From assembly GCF_000742475.1 (NCBI RefSeq), contig NZ_JQAJ01000001.1:211842-275841 (forward strand): DNA of 64,000 bases, in the 5' to 3' direction. A model generated the notes under the pieces. It was not told where the DNA came from and ran no database searches. It saw nothing but the letters and a program-made list of their open reading frames with translations. Shown here one piece after another: positions 35,109-44,573 of the stretch. Position numbers and translations under genes: made by a program. Position 1 is the stretch's first letter; each line of letters begins with the position of its first letter. The stretch comes from Candidatus Hepatobacter penaei (GTDB lineage Bacteria > Pseudomonadota > Alphaproteobacteria > Holosporales > Hepatobacteraceae).

Positions 35109-36416
35109 TTAATGGGCCCACTGAATGGCGCTGACATCCACACCCTCAAGGTGCATTTCCCACAAAGGGCTCATGTCGCGTAAACGGGTAACCTCCTCAA
35201 TAATGCGTTTTGTGGCATAGGTGACTTCCTCTTGTGTGGTCATCCGCCCAAAACTGATGCGCAGCGAGGTGTGCGCGAGCTCTTCATTCACACCCAGGGC
35301 GCCCAGCACATAGGAAGGTTCAAGGGAAGCCGACGTGCACGCCGATCCTGAAGAAATAGCTAGATCTTTAAGGCCCATCATCAGTCCTTCGCCTTCTACG
35401 CCTGCGAAACTGAGGTTGAGATTATGGGGTACACGGTGGGTTTTGTCACCATTGAGAAACACCTCAGGCAGCGATGTGGTGAGGGTGTGATACATGTCAT
35501 CGAAAAACCCCTGTATCCGGGCCACCTCGTCTTGTTGCTCTTGCTCAGCCAGCCTGCAGGCCTCACCCAGTCCGGCACACAGAGCCGGAGACAGGGTGCC
35601 TGAGCGCATATTGCGCTCTTGACCACCACCGCTTAAGAGAGCCCGCAGTCGCACCCGCGGGTTTTTCCGTCGCACATAAAGCGCGCCAATGCCTTTGGGG
35701 CCATAAATTTTGTGACCGGAAAGGCTTAAGAGATCGATGTTCATGGCCTCCACGTCTAGAGGAATCTTGCCCAAGGCCTGCGCGGCATCCGTATGAAAAT
35801 AGATCCCGCGTGCGCGGCACAGCTTGCCAATCGCTTCAAGGGGCTGAACAACACCAATTTCATTGTGCACCGCCAGCACAGACACAAGCAGAGTATCATC
35901 CTCCAAGGCATCCTTGAGAGCGTCAAGGTCAATCAGGCCATTTTTCTGCACTGGTAAAAAGGTGATGCGAAACCCTTCTTGTTCAAGGGAACGACAGCTT
36001 TCCAAAAGGCATTTATGCTCAATTTGTGTGGTGATAATGTGCCGTTTTTTGCCTTTCCAGAAATGAGCCAGGCCCTTGATGGCCAAATTATTAGATTCGG
36101 TTGCACCCGAGGTAAGCACAATATCTTTCGGGTCCGCGTGCAAGATGTGCGCCACGTGTTGGCGTGCATCTTCCACTGCCTTTTCTGCATCCCATCCATA
36201 GCGATGCGTGCGAGAATGGGGGTTGCCAAATTCAGATGTCAAATAAGGCATCATGGTTTCTAATACACGCGGATCCAGGGGCGTGGTGGCTTGATAATCA
36301 AAATAAAGAGGACGCGCTGTCAGATCCGTTGCGTCATAAGGCGTCATGGCCGGCCCCATTTTTGACGTGGGGCCAGATGCAGAGTGCTTAGCAGCGTGAT
36401 TAAGCGGCATGGACAT
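35109..36416 (-). CDS. iscS: Cysteine desulfurase IscS
   Basis: About 435 aa, PLP-dependent. It removes sulfur from cysteine and passes it to IscU. Seen: [47 protein letters not shown], the PLP lysine in [18 protein letters not shown], the catalytic-loop cysteine in [17 protein letters not shown], and a C-terminal IscU-binding tail. The ATG at 36416 is chosen because GAGGAAAG lies 7 bases upstream, giving a 17-base overlap with the previous gene. The open frame upstream of it is just the 3' end of that gene. The first ~30 residues are a divergent extension. Confidence 0.94.
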   Translation of the reverse strand: MSMPLNHAAKHSASGPTSKMGPAMTPYDATDLTARPLYFDYQATTPLDPRVLETMMPYLTSEFGNPHSRTHRYGWDAEKAVEDARQHVAHILHADPKDIVLTSGATESNNLAIKGLAHFWKGKKRHIITTQIEHKCLLESCRSLEQEGFRITFLPVQKNGLIDLDALKDALEDDTLLVSVLAVHNEIGVVQPLEAIGKLCRARGIYFHTDAAQALGKIPLDVEAMNIDLLSLSGHKIYGPKGIGALYVRRKNPRVRLRALLSGGGQERNMRSGTLSPALCAGLGEACRLAEQEQQDEVARIQGFFDDMYHTLTTSLPEVFLNGDKTHRVPHNLNLSFAGVEGEGLMMGLKDLAISSGSACTSASLEPSYVLGALGVNEELAHTSLRISFGRMTTQEEVTYATKRIIEEVTRLRDMSPLWEMHLEGVDVSAIQWAH

Positions 36417-37602
36417 GGCGAGTCTTTCCTCTTTTGTTGAGTTGTTGATATATTTTTTTCCACAGCCACACGAAATGTTTGACGTCATCTTCTTGGGTGT
36501 GCCACCCCATAGACATGCGAATAGCTGTGCTGGCTTCTTCTTCTCCAACGCCCATGGCGCTCAGCACCACGGATGGCTCAGAAACGCCCGAATGACAGGC
36601 ACTGCCGCCACTGACGGCCACGCTCTCAAGGTCAAAAGCAGCCAACTGAATATCCTTAGAGATGTGAGGCATAGACAGGCATAAGGTTTGGGGAAGTCTG
36701 GGGGTGTGTTGGCCAAAAATGCGCGCATGTGGCGCAAGAGCGTGAATATTTTGCTCAGCTTCATCGCGCCATGTTTGGCATGCATGAAAATGGCGGACAC
36801 CGGCTTCAGAGAGAGAGGCGCGTACAGCCTCCACAAATCCCCAAATGAGGGGAAGAGACGGCGTGCCTGACCGAAGGCCGTGCTCTTGACCACCTCCACA
36901 CAAAACAGGGGAAAACGGCACATGTTCTTTAATCATCAAGGCGCCCACACCGCAAGGGCCGCCCAGTTTATGAGACGAGAGGGTCGCCATATCCACATGA
37001 GAAAAATCAACAGGGATTTTCCCTAACGCTTGGCTGGCATCTGTATGGAACAGTCCACCATAAGACTTGATGATCTTGCTCAAGGGGGAGAGATCACTGA
37101 TAATGCCGGTTTCATGGTTCGCCATCATAAAGGAGGCCAGGAAAGGATAGCGATGATCGTCACCAGGAATGTTTTGGGTGATCTCTTGTTGCACGCTTCT
37201 ATAGGTGGCATCAAAGATCTTGTCTGTCACATAGCCCGAGGGCCCCACAGCGCAGAGATAGAGATCTTTGTTGTGTGAACGTGTGATGGCCTCTTTCACG
37301 TTTTCAAGAAGAGAGGCATGTTCTGTGGTGCCTGTGAACAGGGCCGAGACGCGGGGCAGCATGCCGTAAATAGCCAGAAAATTACTTTCGGTCGCACCGC
37401 TGGTGAACACCACTTCTGAGGGCTTAACATTCAAAAGCTCGGCCAGCGCTTCGCGTGCTTGCGTCAAGCATTGATTAAGCTGCACACCAAAATGATGAGC
37501 TGATGAGGGGTTTCCCAAATAGTGGACATAGTGATTCATGGCCTCTTTGGCTTCAGGCCTCAGCGGCATGGAGGCATTGCTGTCAAGATAAATTCTCTTC
37601 AT
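36400..37602 (-). CDS. Second cysteine desulfurase (NifS/IscS-like)
   Basis: A 400-aa PLP enzyme paralogous to the next gene. Seen: [51 protein letters not shown] lysine in [15 protein letters not shown] and the active-site cysteine in [18 protein letters not shown]. The catalytic-loop sequence (SACHSG) differs from the IscS SACTSA, so it may serve another sulfur acceptor. Start at the ATG overlapping the iscR stop (ATGA), with GAGGTG upstream. A tandem NifS/IscS pair behind an Rrf2 regulator also occurs in Rickettsia-type genomes. Confidence 0.88.
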   Translation of the reverse strand: MKRIYLDSNASMPLRPEAKEAMNHYVHYLGNPSSAHHFGVQLNQCLTQAREALAELLNVKPSEVVFTSGATESNFLAIYGMLPRVSALFTGTTEHASLLENVKEAITRSHNKDLYLCAVGPSGYVTDKIFDATYRSVQQEITQNIPGDDHRYPFLASFMMANHETGIISDLSPLSKIIKSYGGLFHTDASQALGKIPVDFSHVDMATLSSHKLGGPCGVGALMIKEHVPFSPVLCGGGQEHGLRSGTPSLPLIWGFVEAVRASLSEAGVRHFHACQTWRDEAEQNIHALAPHARIFGQHTPRLPQTLCLSMPHISKDIQLAAFDLESVAVSGGSACHSGVSEPSVVLSAMGVGEEEASTAIRMSMGWHTQEDDVKHFVWLWKKIYQQLNKRGKTRHVHAA

Positions 37603-38069
37603 GAACACACCTCGCGCATCGCAGAAAACCCCTCAGAAAGGTCTTCAGATGTGAGGGTGTTGTTCACAACGTCGTCGAGGGTGACATTGTTAAGATAGCG
37701 CCAGATGTGTTGTTCAAAACGCGCCCATAAATGATGAGTAATGCACATATCGCCATCTTTTTGGCATCCTTGACCCTTGTCGCCGTGGCCGTTGCAACGC
37801 ATGGCCCGAACAGGCTCGTTCACAGCCTTCATAATGCACCCAATCGTCACGTCTTTAGGCGAACGCGAAAGTCTATATCCTCCCTTAGCGCCACGAATGC
37901 TGTCCACAAGGCCCCGACGTCTTAACGTAGAGAATAATTGTTCGAGATAAACGTGAGACAATCCCTGTCGATGGGCCATATCTCGCAAAGACACAGGGCC
38001 TTGAGCCCTATTCAACGTCAAGTCGGCGAGGGCCATAATGGCATAACGGCTGCGGGCACTTATTTTCAT
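37599..38069 (-). CDS. iscR: Rrf2-family Fe-S cluster regulator IscR
   Basis: A 156-aa winged-helix repressor whose DNA binding depends on a 2Fe-2S cluster. N-terminal MKISARSRYAIMALADL and the recognition region VYLEQLFSTLRRRGLVDSIRGAKGGYRLS are typical. Probable cluster ligands are Cys92, Cys102, Cys109 and His112. The first spacing is longer than in E. coli IscR because of a Gly/Lys-rich insert (GHGDKGQG). It leads the isc operon and presumably represses it when clusters are plentiful. Confidence 0.93.
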   Translation of the reverse strand: MKISARSRYAIMALADLTLNRAQGPVSLRDMAHRQGLSHVYLEQLFSTLRRRGLVDSIRGAKGGYRLSRSPKDVTIGCIMKAVNEPVRAMRCNGHGDKGQGCQKDGDMCITHHLWARFEQHIWRYLNNVTLDDVVNNTLTSEDLSEGFSAMREVCS

Positions 38070-38201
38070 AAAATCAACTTACGGTTCCTCAAAGAGGTTA
38101 CTAGAGCTAGCTTTTTCTTGCATTTCCTGTATAATGATTGTTAATCTTAAAAACCTGATTAAAAAAGTCAAGAAAATTCATAGTATGCATGAGTGGTCTG
38201 A
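38070..38201. promoter_or_regulatory. Divergent promoter region of the isc operon and a hydrolase gene
   Basis: On the minus strand TTGACT (38166-38171) and TAAGAT (38144-38149) with a 16-base spacer form a plausible promoter for iscR. On the plus strand TATAAT at 38130-38135 could be the -10 element for the hydrolase gene, though its -35 is poor. The region is AT-rich and is where IscR would be expected to bind its own operon. I cannot define the operator. Confidence 0.4.
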
Positions 38202-38840
38202 ATGCCTGAGGTGATGTTGAGAGGTCCTGCGGGACGTATTGAGGGACGCTATCATGCGGGGAAAAAAGGTGGACCTCTGGCGCTGGTGTTACACCCCAAT
38301 CCTGAGCACGGTGGGGATATGAACCACAACGTGGCCTATCTTTTGTACCGGGTCTTTGTGGATCTTGGTTTTTCTGTATTGCGGTTTAATTTTCGCGGTG
38401 TGGGCCGCTCGGAAGGCACATCTGGGGATGGGGAGCTTGACGATGCGTCTGCTTGCCTCAACTGGCTTTGCGCCCACAACCCCAATGCCTCCACCTGTTT
38501 TGTGGGAGGCTATTCCTTTGGCGCCTGGGTGGGCATGCAGCTGCTTATGCGGCGGCCCGAGATTCAGCGCTTTGTGTCTATTTCACCGCCCGCCAATCTT
38601 TATGATTTCAGTTTTCTTGCGCCCTGTCCTAAACCAGGTCTTGTGGTGCAAGGCGGCCAAGATGGCCTGGTGCCCAAAGAATCTGTGACGCGTCTTGTCA
38701 CGCGTCTTAAGGTGCAAAAATCCACCGACATTGACTTGAAGGTCATTCGCGCCGCTGACCACTCCTTTACAGGCTTTTTGAAGGACATGTTTCAGATTAC
38801 CAAGCGGTATGTTCAAGAGAACACGCCTGAATTGCCTTGA
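38202..38840 (+). CDS. Alpha/beta hydrolase (COG2945-like)
   Basis: A 212-aa cytosolic hydrolase. Seen: LHPNPEHGGDMNHNVAYLLYRVF (the family's HPxPxxGGxMxxxV pattern), FNFRGVGRSEG, the nucleophile elbow GGYSFGAW, acid region VQGGQDGLVPKE, and histidine in IRAADHSFTG. The family is widespread in proteobacteria and thought to act on esters or carboxylic compounds, with no settled substrate. It is divergent from iscR; whether IscR regulates it is unknown. Confidence 0.85.
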   Translation: MPEVMLRGPAGRIEGRYHAGKKGGPLALVLHPNPEHGGDMNHNVAYLLYRVFVDLGFSVLRFNFRGVGRSEGTSGDGELDDASACLNWLCAHNPNASTCFVGGYSFGAWVGMQLLMRRPEIQRFVSISPPANLYDFSFLAPCPKPGLVVQGGQDGLVPKESVTRLVTRLKVQKSTDIDLKVIRAADHSFTGFLKDMFQITKRYVQENTPELP

Positions 38841-38971
38841 AACGTAGGGCATGTGTGCGACACGTAAAAAAGTGAGGCCGTTTTGAAAGGCCGCGCCTTG
38901 GGGCGTTATTCTGTTGAACCCTTCCACATTCTGGCCTAAACTAGGGCTGTTGTTGTTGAGGGGGGACGCGT

Positions 38972-41900
38972 GTGACGCAATGGGGTGAGGATGCAGGCTT
39001 TGACGGCACGGTGCCTTATGTGCCTCTCAAAAACCACACAAATTATTCATTGCTTGAAGGCGCCATCACGGTTGAGGCACTGATCCACAAAGCTCAGAAA
39101 GAAGCCTGGCCTGCTTTAGGCATGACAGATACAGGCAACATGTTCGGCGCGATGGCATTTTCGCTGGCCGCACAAAAGGCCGGTATTAAACCTGTGTTGG
39201 GGAGCTTGCTGCCCCTTTTTATTGAAGATTTCGACAAACAACCCACAGGGGAGGGCCTTACCTCTTCGCCATCACCTTGTTTTTTATTGCCTCTTTTTGT
39301 CCAAAATAAGACAGGCTATGAACATCTATCGGCGCTTCTCACGCTCACCAGCGTAAGGCAAGAAGATCGCTGGATGGGCGGCGTGCATATTTCACAACTG
39401 GTGGGGCGCACCGAAGGGCTCTTAGCGTTTTCAGGGGGCGCGCGCGGGCCCATCCCCTTTTTATATGAGAACAACCCAGAAAAGGCGGGGATGTTGCTCA
39501 CAAAGCTGGGTCAACTTTTTAAGGATCGATTCTATATTGAAATTGAGCGGACCCGGGGACAGGCTTCTGAAGAGTCTTTTTTGTTAGCTGCGGCTTTTAA
39601 GGAAAAGTGGCCGCTGGTGGCCACTAATGAAGCTTTTTTTGCCCATGAGGATGATTATGCCGCCCACGATGCGTTGATTTGTGTTAAAGAATCCACCTAT
39701 GTCAATGAAAAAGAACGGCGACGCGAAACCCCTCATCACCGCCTTAAATCTCCGACTGAGATGGCAAGCCTCTTTGCCGACATTCCAGAGGCCTTGATCA
39801 ACACGGTTCATGTGGCCAAGCGGTGTTCTTTTTTGCTGGAAACACAAGCGCCTGTGTTGCCACCCTATCCTTTGCCTGAGGGCAAAAGCCAGGCCGATCT
39901 GTTAAGGGCCAAAGCTGAAGAAGGCCTTGAAAAACGCTTGAAAACCTTGCCTCCTGACGCTGCCAAGCCGGACGTCTATCAAGAGCGTCTGAACACAGAG
40001 CTGGACGTGATTATTTCGATGGGGTTTGATGGCTATTTTTTGATTGTCTCAGACTTTGTGCAGTGGGCGAAGGAACAGGGGATTCCCGTGGGGCCAGGCC
40101 GTGGCTCGGGGGCCGGGTCTTTGGTGGCATGGTGTTTATCCATCACCGATGTGGATCCCATTCGTTTCAAATTGATTTTTGAACGCTTTCTCAACCCCGA
40201 ACGTGTTTCTATGCCTGACTTTGATATCGATTTTTGCCCCGAGCGGCGGGATGACGTGATTGCGTATGTGCAAAAAAAATATGGCAGCGACAGCGTGGCC
40301 CATATTGTGACGTTCGGAAAACTGCAAGCCCGCGCCGTGCTTCGTGATGTGGGGCGCGTGCTCAGCATGCCCTATGGTCAGGTGGATAAACTGGCCAAAC
40401 GCATTCCTTTTAACCCCGCCAATCCGGTGACGCTGAAAGAGGTGCTGGCACAAGATGCTGAGCTGAGGGATATGTGCGCCAAAGATGGTGCTGTGGGCCA
40501 GCTTTTTGATTATGCTAAGCGTTTGGAGGGGCTCTATCGTCACGCATCTACCCATGCAGCTGGTGTGGTGATTGGGGGACAGCCCCTTGTGAAGATGCTG
40601 CCCCTTTATAAAGACCCTAAATCCTCTTTACCCGCCACAGGCTTTAGCATGCATTTTGTAGAAAAAATGGGTCTGGTGAAGTTTGACTTTTTGGGGCTCA
40701 AAACGCTCACCGTGCTGCAAGACACGGTGAACCTTGCCAACAAACGGGGGGCGAACCTTCATCTCTCAACGTTGCCCCTTGATGATGACAACACCTTTGT
40801 TTTGCTGCGTAATGTTAACGTGGTGGGCCTATTCCAGCTTGAAAGTGCGGGCATGCGGGATGTGCTCTATCAACTTCAGCCCCATGCCTTTGAAGAACTT
40901 ATTGCCTTAGTCGCCCTTTACCGCCCAGGCCCCATGGATGACATCCCTTACTATCTCGCCTGTCGTCATGGACGGGAAGAGGTGACCTATGCCTATCCGT
41001 GCTTGCAAGATATATTGAAAGAGACGTTTGGCGTGATGGTCTATCAAGAGCAAGTCTTACAGATTGCCCAGCGATTGGCCGGCTATACATTAGGGCAGGC
41101 CGACCTTCTTAGGCGCGCCATGGGTAAAAAAATCAAGAAAGAGATGGAGGCCCAGCGCAAGCATTTTATTGACGGGGTGCTCAGCAAAGAAGGTGGTCCG
41201 GCGGAAAAAGCGGCAGCCCTGTTTGATCAAATTGCCAAGTTTGCAGGCTATGCCTTTGTGCGGGCCCATGCCACGCCCTATGCGTTGCTTAGCTATCAAA
41301 CCGCGTATATGAAGGCCAACCATACCCTCGAGTTTATGGCGGCATCCATGAATCAAGACATACACAACACCGATCGCTTGGCGCTGTTTGCACAAGATAT
41401 GCAAGATAACGGGCTTACCCTGTTGGGCCCCGATATTAACGCCTCCATGGCTGATTTTTCTCTTGAAGATACGCCTTCAGGGCCAGCACTTCGTTATGGG
41501 TTGGCCGCCTTGAAAAATGTGGGGAAAAGCGCTATGGACGAGCTTGTCAACGCGCGCATCCAGCATGGCCCCTTCAAGGATATTTATGATGTTTTTGAGC
41601 GTTTGCGCGGCACCAAAGTGTTGAACAAAAGACAGCTCGAGAGTTTGATCGCCGCAGGGGCTTTAGATGCTTTGGGCACAGACAGGCACACGTTGATGGC
41701 GCATCTTGACACCTTCATGAGCTATGGCGCCCTTGACACAGCGCCCACACTGTTTCACCAGGAAGATACGCGGCCGGTGATCACGCCCAAAGATCCCTAT
41801 CCACGTTCTGAGCGCTTGCGCCTTGAATATGATGCCATTGGCTTTTACCTCAATGATCACCCCATCACACCCTATACACCCTTTCTCCCCCATGTCGTAA

Positions 41901-42496
41901 GCAGTCACACCCTTAAAGAAACATTGGCGAATATGCCTCATGCGTGGCTAGCGGCAGTGCTTATTTCGTCAAAAATCAAAATGGGACGATCCGGCAAACG
42001 CTTTGCTTTTCTTCATTTTTCAGATCCACGGGGGACGTTTGAGGCCATCATGTTTGAAGATATGCTTGCCTCATGGCGTGAGCGCCTTGTGGCAGGGGAT
42101 TTATTTCAGGTGAAGGTGTCTGGGCGCACGGATGGGGACCAACTTCGCTTACTGGTAGAAGGCTTGGTGGTGCGGGATGATTTTTTTGCTGCCGCCCCAA
42201 CATGCACAATCCATGTGCATACCCCGACTGAGATAGAAGAGGTGGCCAAGGCTCTGCAAGGAGAAGCGCTGTCCACAGGGCATACCTCGGTTCATGTGCA
42301 GCTTCCCGTGCAGAACGTGGGGGGCAAGCCTGTGGATGTCACCCTTGTTGTGCCTCAAAAAATATGTCTGACCCCGATGGTGATGGATCGCTTGCTTGCC
42401 AACTCTTTATCGATTACTTTAGGCGAGGCATCTTTGACAACCTCTGCCGCAGCAAAGGACACGAACCACTATGAGCCAACACATGCTTCCCTTTAA
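38972..42496 (+). CDS. dnaE: DNA polymerase III alpha subunit
   Basis: A 1174-aa replicative polymerase. The N-terminal PHP domain (PYVPLKNHTNYSLLEGAI, ALGMTDTGNMFGAM), palm with the catalytic aspartates in PDFDIDFCPERRDDVI, GPGRGSGAGSLVAWCL, fingers with LFQLESAGMRDVL and LVALYRPGPMDDIP, a helix-hairpin-helix region and a C-terminal OB fold (GRSGKRFAFLHFSDPRGTFEA) are all seen. The PHP histidine usually written H-x-H appears as KNHTNYS, hinting that the proofreading-type metal site is incomplete. Starts with GTG behind a GAGGGGGG run. Slightly overlaps dapF. Confidence 0.96.
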   Translation: MTQWGEDAGFDGTVPYVPLKNHTNYSLLEGAITVEALIHKAQKEAWPALGMTDTGNMFGAMAFSLAAQKAGIKPVLGSLLPLFIEDFDKQPTGEGLTSSPSPCFLLPLFVQNKTGYEHLSALLTLTSVRQEDRWMGGVHISQLVGRTEGLLAFSGGARGPIPFLYENNPEKAGMLLTKLGQLFKDRFYIEIERTRGQASEESFLLAAAFKEKWPLVATNEAFFAHEDDYAAHDALICVKESTYVNEKERRRETPHHRLKSPTEMASLFADIPEALINTVHVAKRCSFLLETQAPVLPPYPLPEGKSQADLLRAKAEEGLEKRLKTLPPDAAKPDVYQERLNTELDVIISMGFDGYFLIVSDFVQWAKEQGIPVGPGRGSGAGSLVAWCLSITDVDPIRFKLIFERFLNPERVSMPDFDIDFCPERRDDVIAYVQKKYGSDSVAHIVTFGKLQARAVLRDVGRVLSMPYGQVDKLAKRIPFNPANPVTLKEVLAQDAELRDMCAKDGAVGQLFDYAKRLEGLYRHASTHAAGVVIGGQPLVKMLPLYKDPKSSLPATGFSMHFVEKMGLVKFDFLGLKTLTVLQDTVNLANKRGANLHLSTLPLDDDNTFVLLRNVNVVGLFQLESAGMRDVLYQLQPHAFEELIALVALYRPGPMDDIPYYLACRHGREEVTYAYPCLQDILKETFGVMVYQEQVLQIAQRLAGYTLGQADLLRRAMGKKIKKEMEAQRKHFIDGVLSKEGGPAEKAAALFDQIAKFAGYAFVRAHATPYALLSYQTAYMKANHTLEFMAASMNQDIHNTDRLALFAQDMQDNGLTLLGPDINASMADFSLEDTPSGPALRYGLAALKNVGKSAMDELVNARIQHGPFKDIYDVFERLRGTKVLNKRQLESLIAAGALDALGTDRHTLMAHLDTFMSYGALDTAPTLFHQEDTRPVITPKDPYPRSERLRLEYDAIGFYLNDHPITPYTPFLPHVVSSHTLKETLANMPHAWLAAVLISSKIKMGRSGKRFAFLHFSDPRGTFEAIMFEDMLASWRERLVAGDLFQVKVSGRTDGDQLRLLVEGLVVRDDFFAAAPTCTIHVHTPTEIEEVAKALQGEALSTGHTSVHVQLPVQNVGGKPVDVTLVVPQKICLTPMVMDRLLANSLSITLGEASLTTSAAAKDTNHYEPTHASL

Positions 42497-43307
42497 GAAA
42501 ATGCATAGCCTGGGCAATGATTTCGTCATTTTTGATGAGCCAGCCCATGTCACCCCTGACATGATTCGCTTCCTAAGTGATCGGCGTTTGGGCGTTGGGT
42601 GCGACCAGGTGCTTGAGGTGTTGCCCTCATCGCGTGACAATGTGCATGCGGCGTTGCGTATCTTTAACGCAGATGGCACAGAGGCTGAGGCCTGCGGCAA
42701 CGGCACTCGTTGTGTGATGTGGAACCTGGCACAAACCTATGGCACTTCATGCGTGACCATTGAAAGCTCATCAGGTCTGTTAACTGGGCGCGTGATGGAT
42801 CATCAGGAGGTCGAGGTAACCCAAGGCATGCCGCACTTGTTGTCTGACGAGGCCTTGCCGCTGGATGATTTTGGGTGCGATGAAGGGTATGCCGTGACCA
42901 TGGGCAACCCGCATCTTGTTGTGCCTGTGACGCGTTTTAGCCCTGACAATATGACCCGCATCGGCCCGCGCCTTGAGGCCCATCCTTTTTTTCCAGACAA
43001 AACCAACGTTGAGTTTGTGCGTCAAAACCCTGATGGCACCTTAACCCTATGGGTGTGGGAGCGCGGCACAGGGCGCACACAGGCCTGCGCTTCGGGCACA
43101 TGCGCCGCGGTGTTTGCCCTGAAGCATGAAGGCATCCTTGAGCATGACACCGTGTTGGTTCACCTTGAAGGTGGAGATTTGTGGGTTACCTGTCGCCCAG
43201 ATGCGCCCATTGCCCATCGTGGCTCCGTAGCTTTGGTGTTTGAGGGAAGCATTCAGCTTGCATCCAACGGCAAGCCACAAACACATCGTTGTTCCAGCAC
43301 GGGATAA
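42471..43307 (+). CDS. dapF: Diaminopimelate epimerase
   Basis: A 278-aa enzyme converting LL- to meso-diaminopimelate for lysine and peptidoglycan. Both catalytic cysteines are present: EACGNGTRC and the C-terminal QACASGTCAA. N-terminal FKKMHSLGNDFVIFDE is the family start. The ATG at 42471 overlaps dnaE by 26 bases; an ATG four codons later is an alternative. The 3' end overlaps convergent tilS by 122 bases, covering dapF's last ~40 codons. Confidence 0.94.
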   Translation: MSQHMLPFKKMHSLGNDFVIFDEPAHVTPDMIRFLSDRRLGVGCDQVLEVLPSSRDNVHAALRIFNADGTEAEACGNGTRCVMWNLAQTYGTSCVTIESSSGLLTGRVMDHQEVEVTQGMPHLLSDEALPLDDFGCDEGYAVTMGNPHLVVPVTRFSPDNMTRIGPRLEAHPFFPDKTNVEFVRQNPDGTLTLWVWERGTGRTQACASGTCAAVFALKHEGILEHDTVLVHLEGGDLWVTCRPDAPIAHRGSVALVFEGSIQLASNGKPQTHRCSSTG

Positions 43308-44508
43308 CCTCGCCGGCTTCTTCCATAAGGCTTGGCCAACTTTGCATCATAAGGGGCGCACGGCGATAGCGTTCATGAGAGCCTAATGGAGCTATCCATG
43401 GTTTCAGGAGGTGAGGGGGCGCATGTATGTGAAGATAAAAGCGATCATCCCACAGCATGTGCATGAAGGGTTGTTTAAGGGGTACAGATGCGATACGTCG
43501 CCATTCTCTCATCACCCACAGCTCCTCTTGGCACCACTGCATCAAACACCCGCCATAGGTGACATTTTTTTTCAACAATAGTTGCGCATGCACATGGCGC
43601 AAACGATCTGTGGTCAAGGGGTGAGGAGTGTGGCCGCGTATGTGTGTGAGAAGCATGCGTAATATAGGCACACCCTGGGGATGGGTAAGGAGGGGGCGCG
43701 CGGCTGACACGCGGGCATACCCCTGCTGCCAATGGATGAGATGACGCGTTAACACCTGCGCACTGGCATGATCTTCTTGCTCACCCCGTTGTCTATACGT
43801 GTGGGCAATATGAGACCAAAGGGCGCGCTGATCAGAAGATAGGCCCTGAAGGCTTTGTCGGATGCGCGCGCGTGTAAATCGCGGATGGGTGTTGGATGGA
43901 TCGCGCACAAAGGGAAGATCAAGAAGATGAGCCGCATGCATAATCTCTTTTTTTGTTAAGGAAAGCAGGGGGCGCAGAAGATGCAGTCCCCAAAGAAGTG
44001 TGTGTGCCTTCATGCCTCCCCATCCATGAACGCCACTTCGGCGCAAAACACGAAAGCCGAACGTCTCAAGTTGATCATCACGGTGATGACCCAAAAAAAG
44101 GTGCTTAACCCCTTGTTGGTGACACCAAAGAGATAACGCGCGATAGCGCTGTTTCCGCGCCTTGGCATGCATAGTGCCCACAGGAAGATCTGTGGCCTTA
44201 AGCGTCACGTGGGGAATGCCTTGCTGGGCGCAAAAAGTGGCCACATGCTGCGCTTCATAGGAAGACTCAGGTCTTAAGCCATGGTCAACGGTAAGGGCGG
44301 TGAGTTTTTGATGATGTTTTTTCAAATAGGCATCAAGTAAGACCGTAAGCACTAAGCTATCCGGCCCACCTGATGTAGCCACAGCGTAATGCGTGACATC
44401 TTTGTTGATCATTGCAGCCCAGAGGGGCTCACAAAACAACGCCAACGCATGGGATAAAGGCGATTCGTGATCCACAAGCACCGTGAAGATTTTTTTTAGA
44501 AAGATCAT
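43186..44508 (-). CDS. tilS: tRNA(Ile)-lysidine synthase
   Basis: A 440-aa enzyme that converts C34 of tRNA-Ile(CAU) to lysidine so that AUA is read as isoleucine. The N-type ATP pyrophosphatase loop is ATSGGPDSLVLTVLL. Further family motifs are TVDHGLRPESSYEA, LFLGHHRDDQLETFGFR, RPLLSLTKKEI and DPSNTHPRFTRARIR. The C-terminal part is divergent but keeps the tRNA-binding length. It overlaps dapF at the 3' ends. About 65 bases separate it from divergent argS. Confidence 0.92.
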   Translation of the reverse strand: MIFLKKIFTVLVDHESPLSHALALFCEPLWAAMINKDVTHYAVATSGGPDSLVLTVLLDAYLKKHHQKLTALTVDHGLRPESSYEAQHVATFCAQQGIPHVTLKATDLPVGTMHAKARKQRYRALSLWCHQQGVKHLFLGHHRDDQLETFGFRVLRRSGVHGWGGMKAHTLLWGLHLLRPLLSLTKKEIMHAAHLLDLPFVRDPSNTHPRFTRARIRQSLQGLSSDQRALWSHIAHTYRQRGEQEDHASAQVLTRHLIHWQQGYARVSAARPLLTHPQGVPILRMLLTHIRGHTPHPLTTDRLRHVHAQLLLKKNVTYGGCLMQWCQEELWVMREWRRIASVPLKQPFMHMLWDDRFYLHIHAPPHLLKPWIAPLGSHERYRRAPLMMQSWPSLMEEAGEVIPCWNNDVFVACRWMQAECFPQTPKLRSHDGQWAHLGDR

Positions 44509-44573
44509 AGCGTGAACATGGCCTTTTCTCCAAGGCAGTGCTATGTTGAAGCGAGTGTGAAGATTGTCTGACT

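Noticed and set aside
36417-36548. 44-codon N-terminal extension of IscS
   Set aside because: It overlaps the coding end of the preceding desulfurase. The GAGGAAAG site 7 bases before ATG 36416 gives a better start that fits the family.
38107-38135. Full sigma-70 promoter for the hydrolase gene
   Set aside because: The TATAAT is good, but nothing resembling TTGACA lies 16-18 bases upstream, so I only mention the -10 element.
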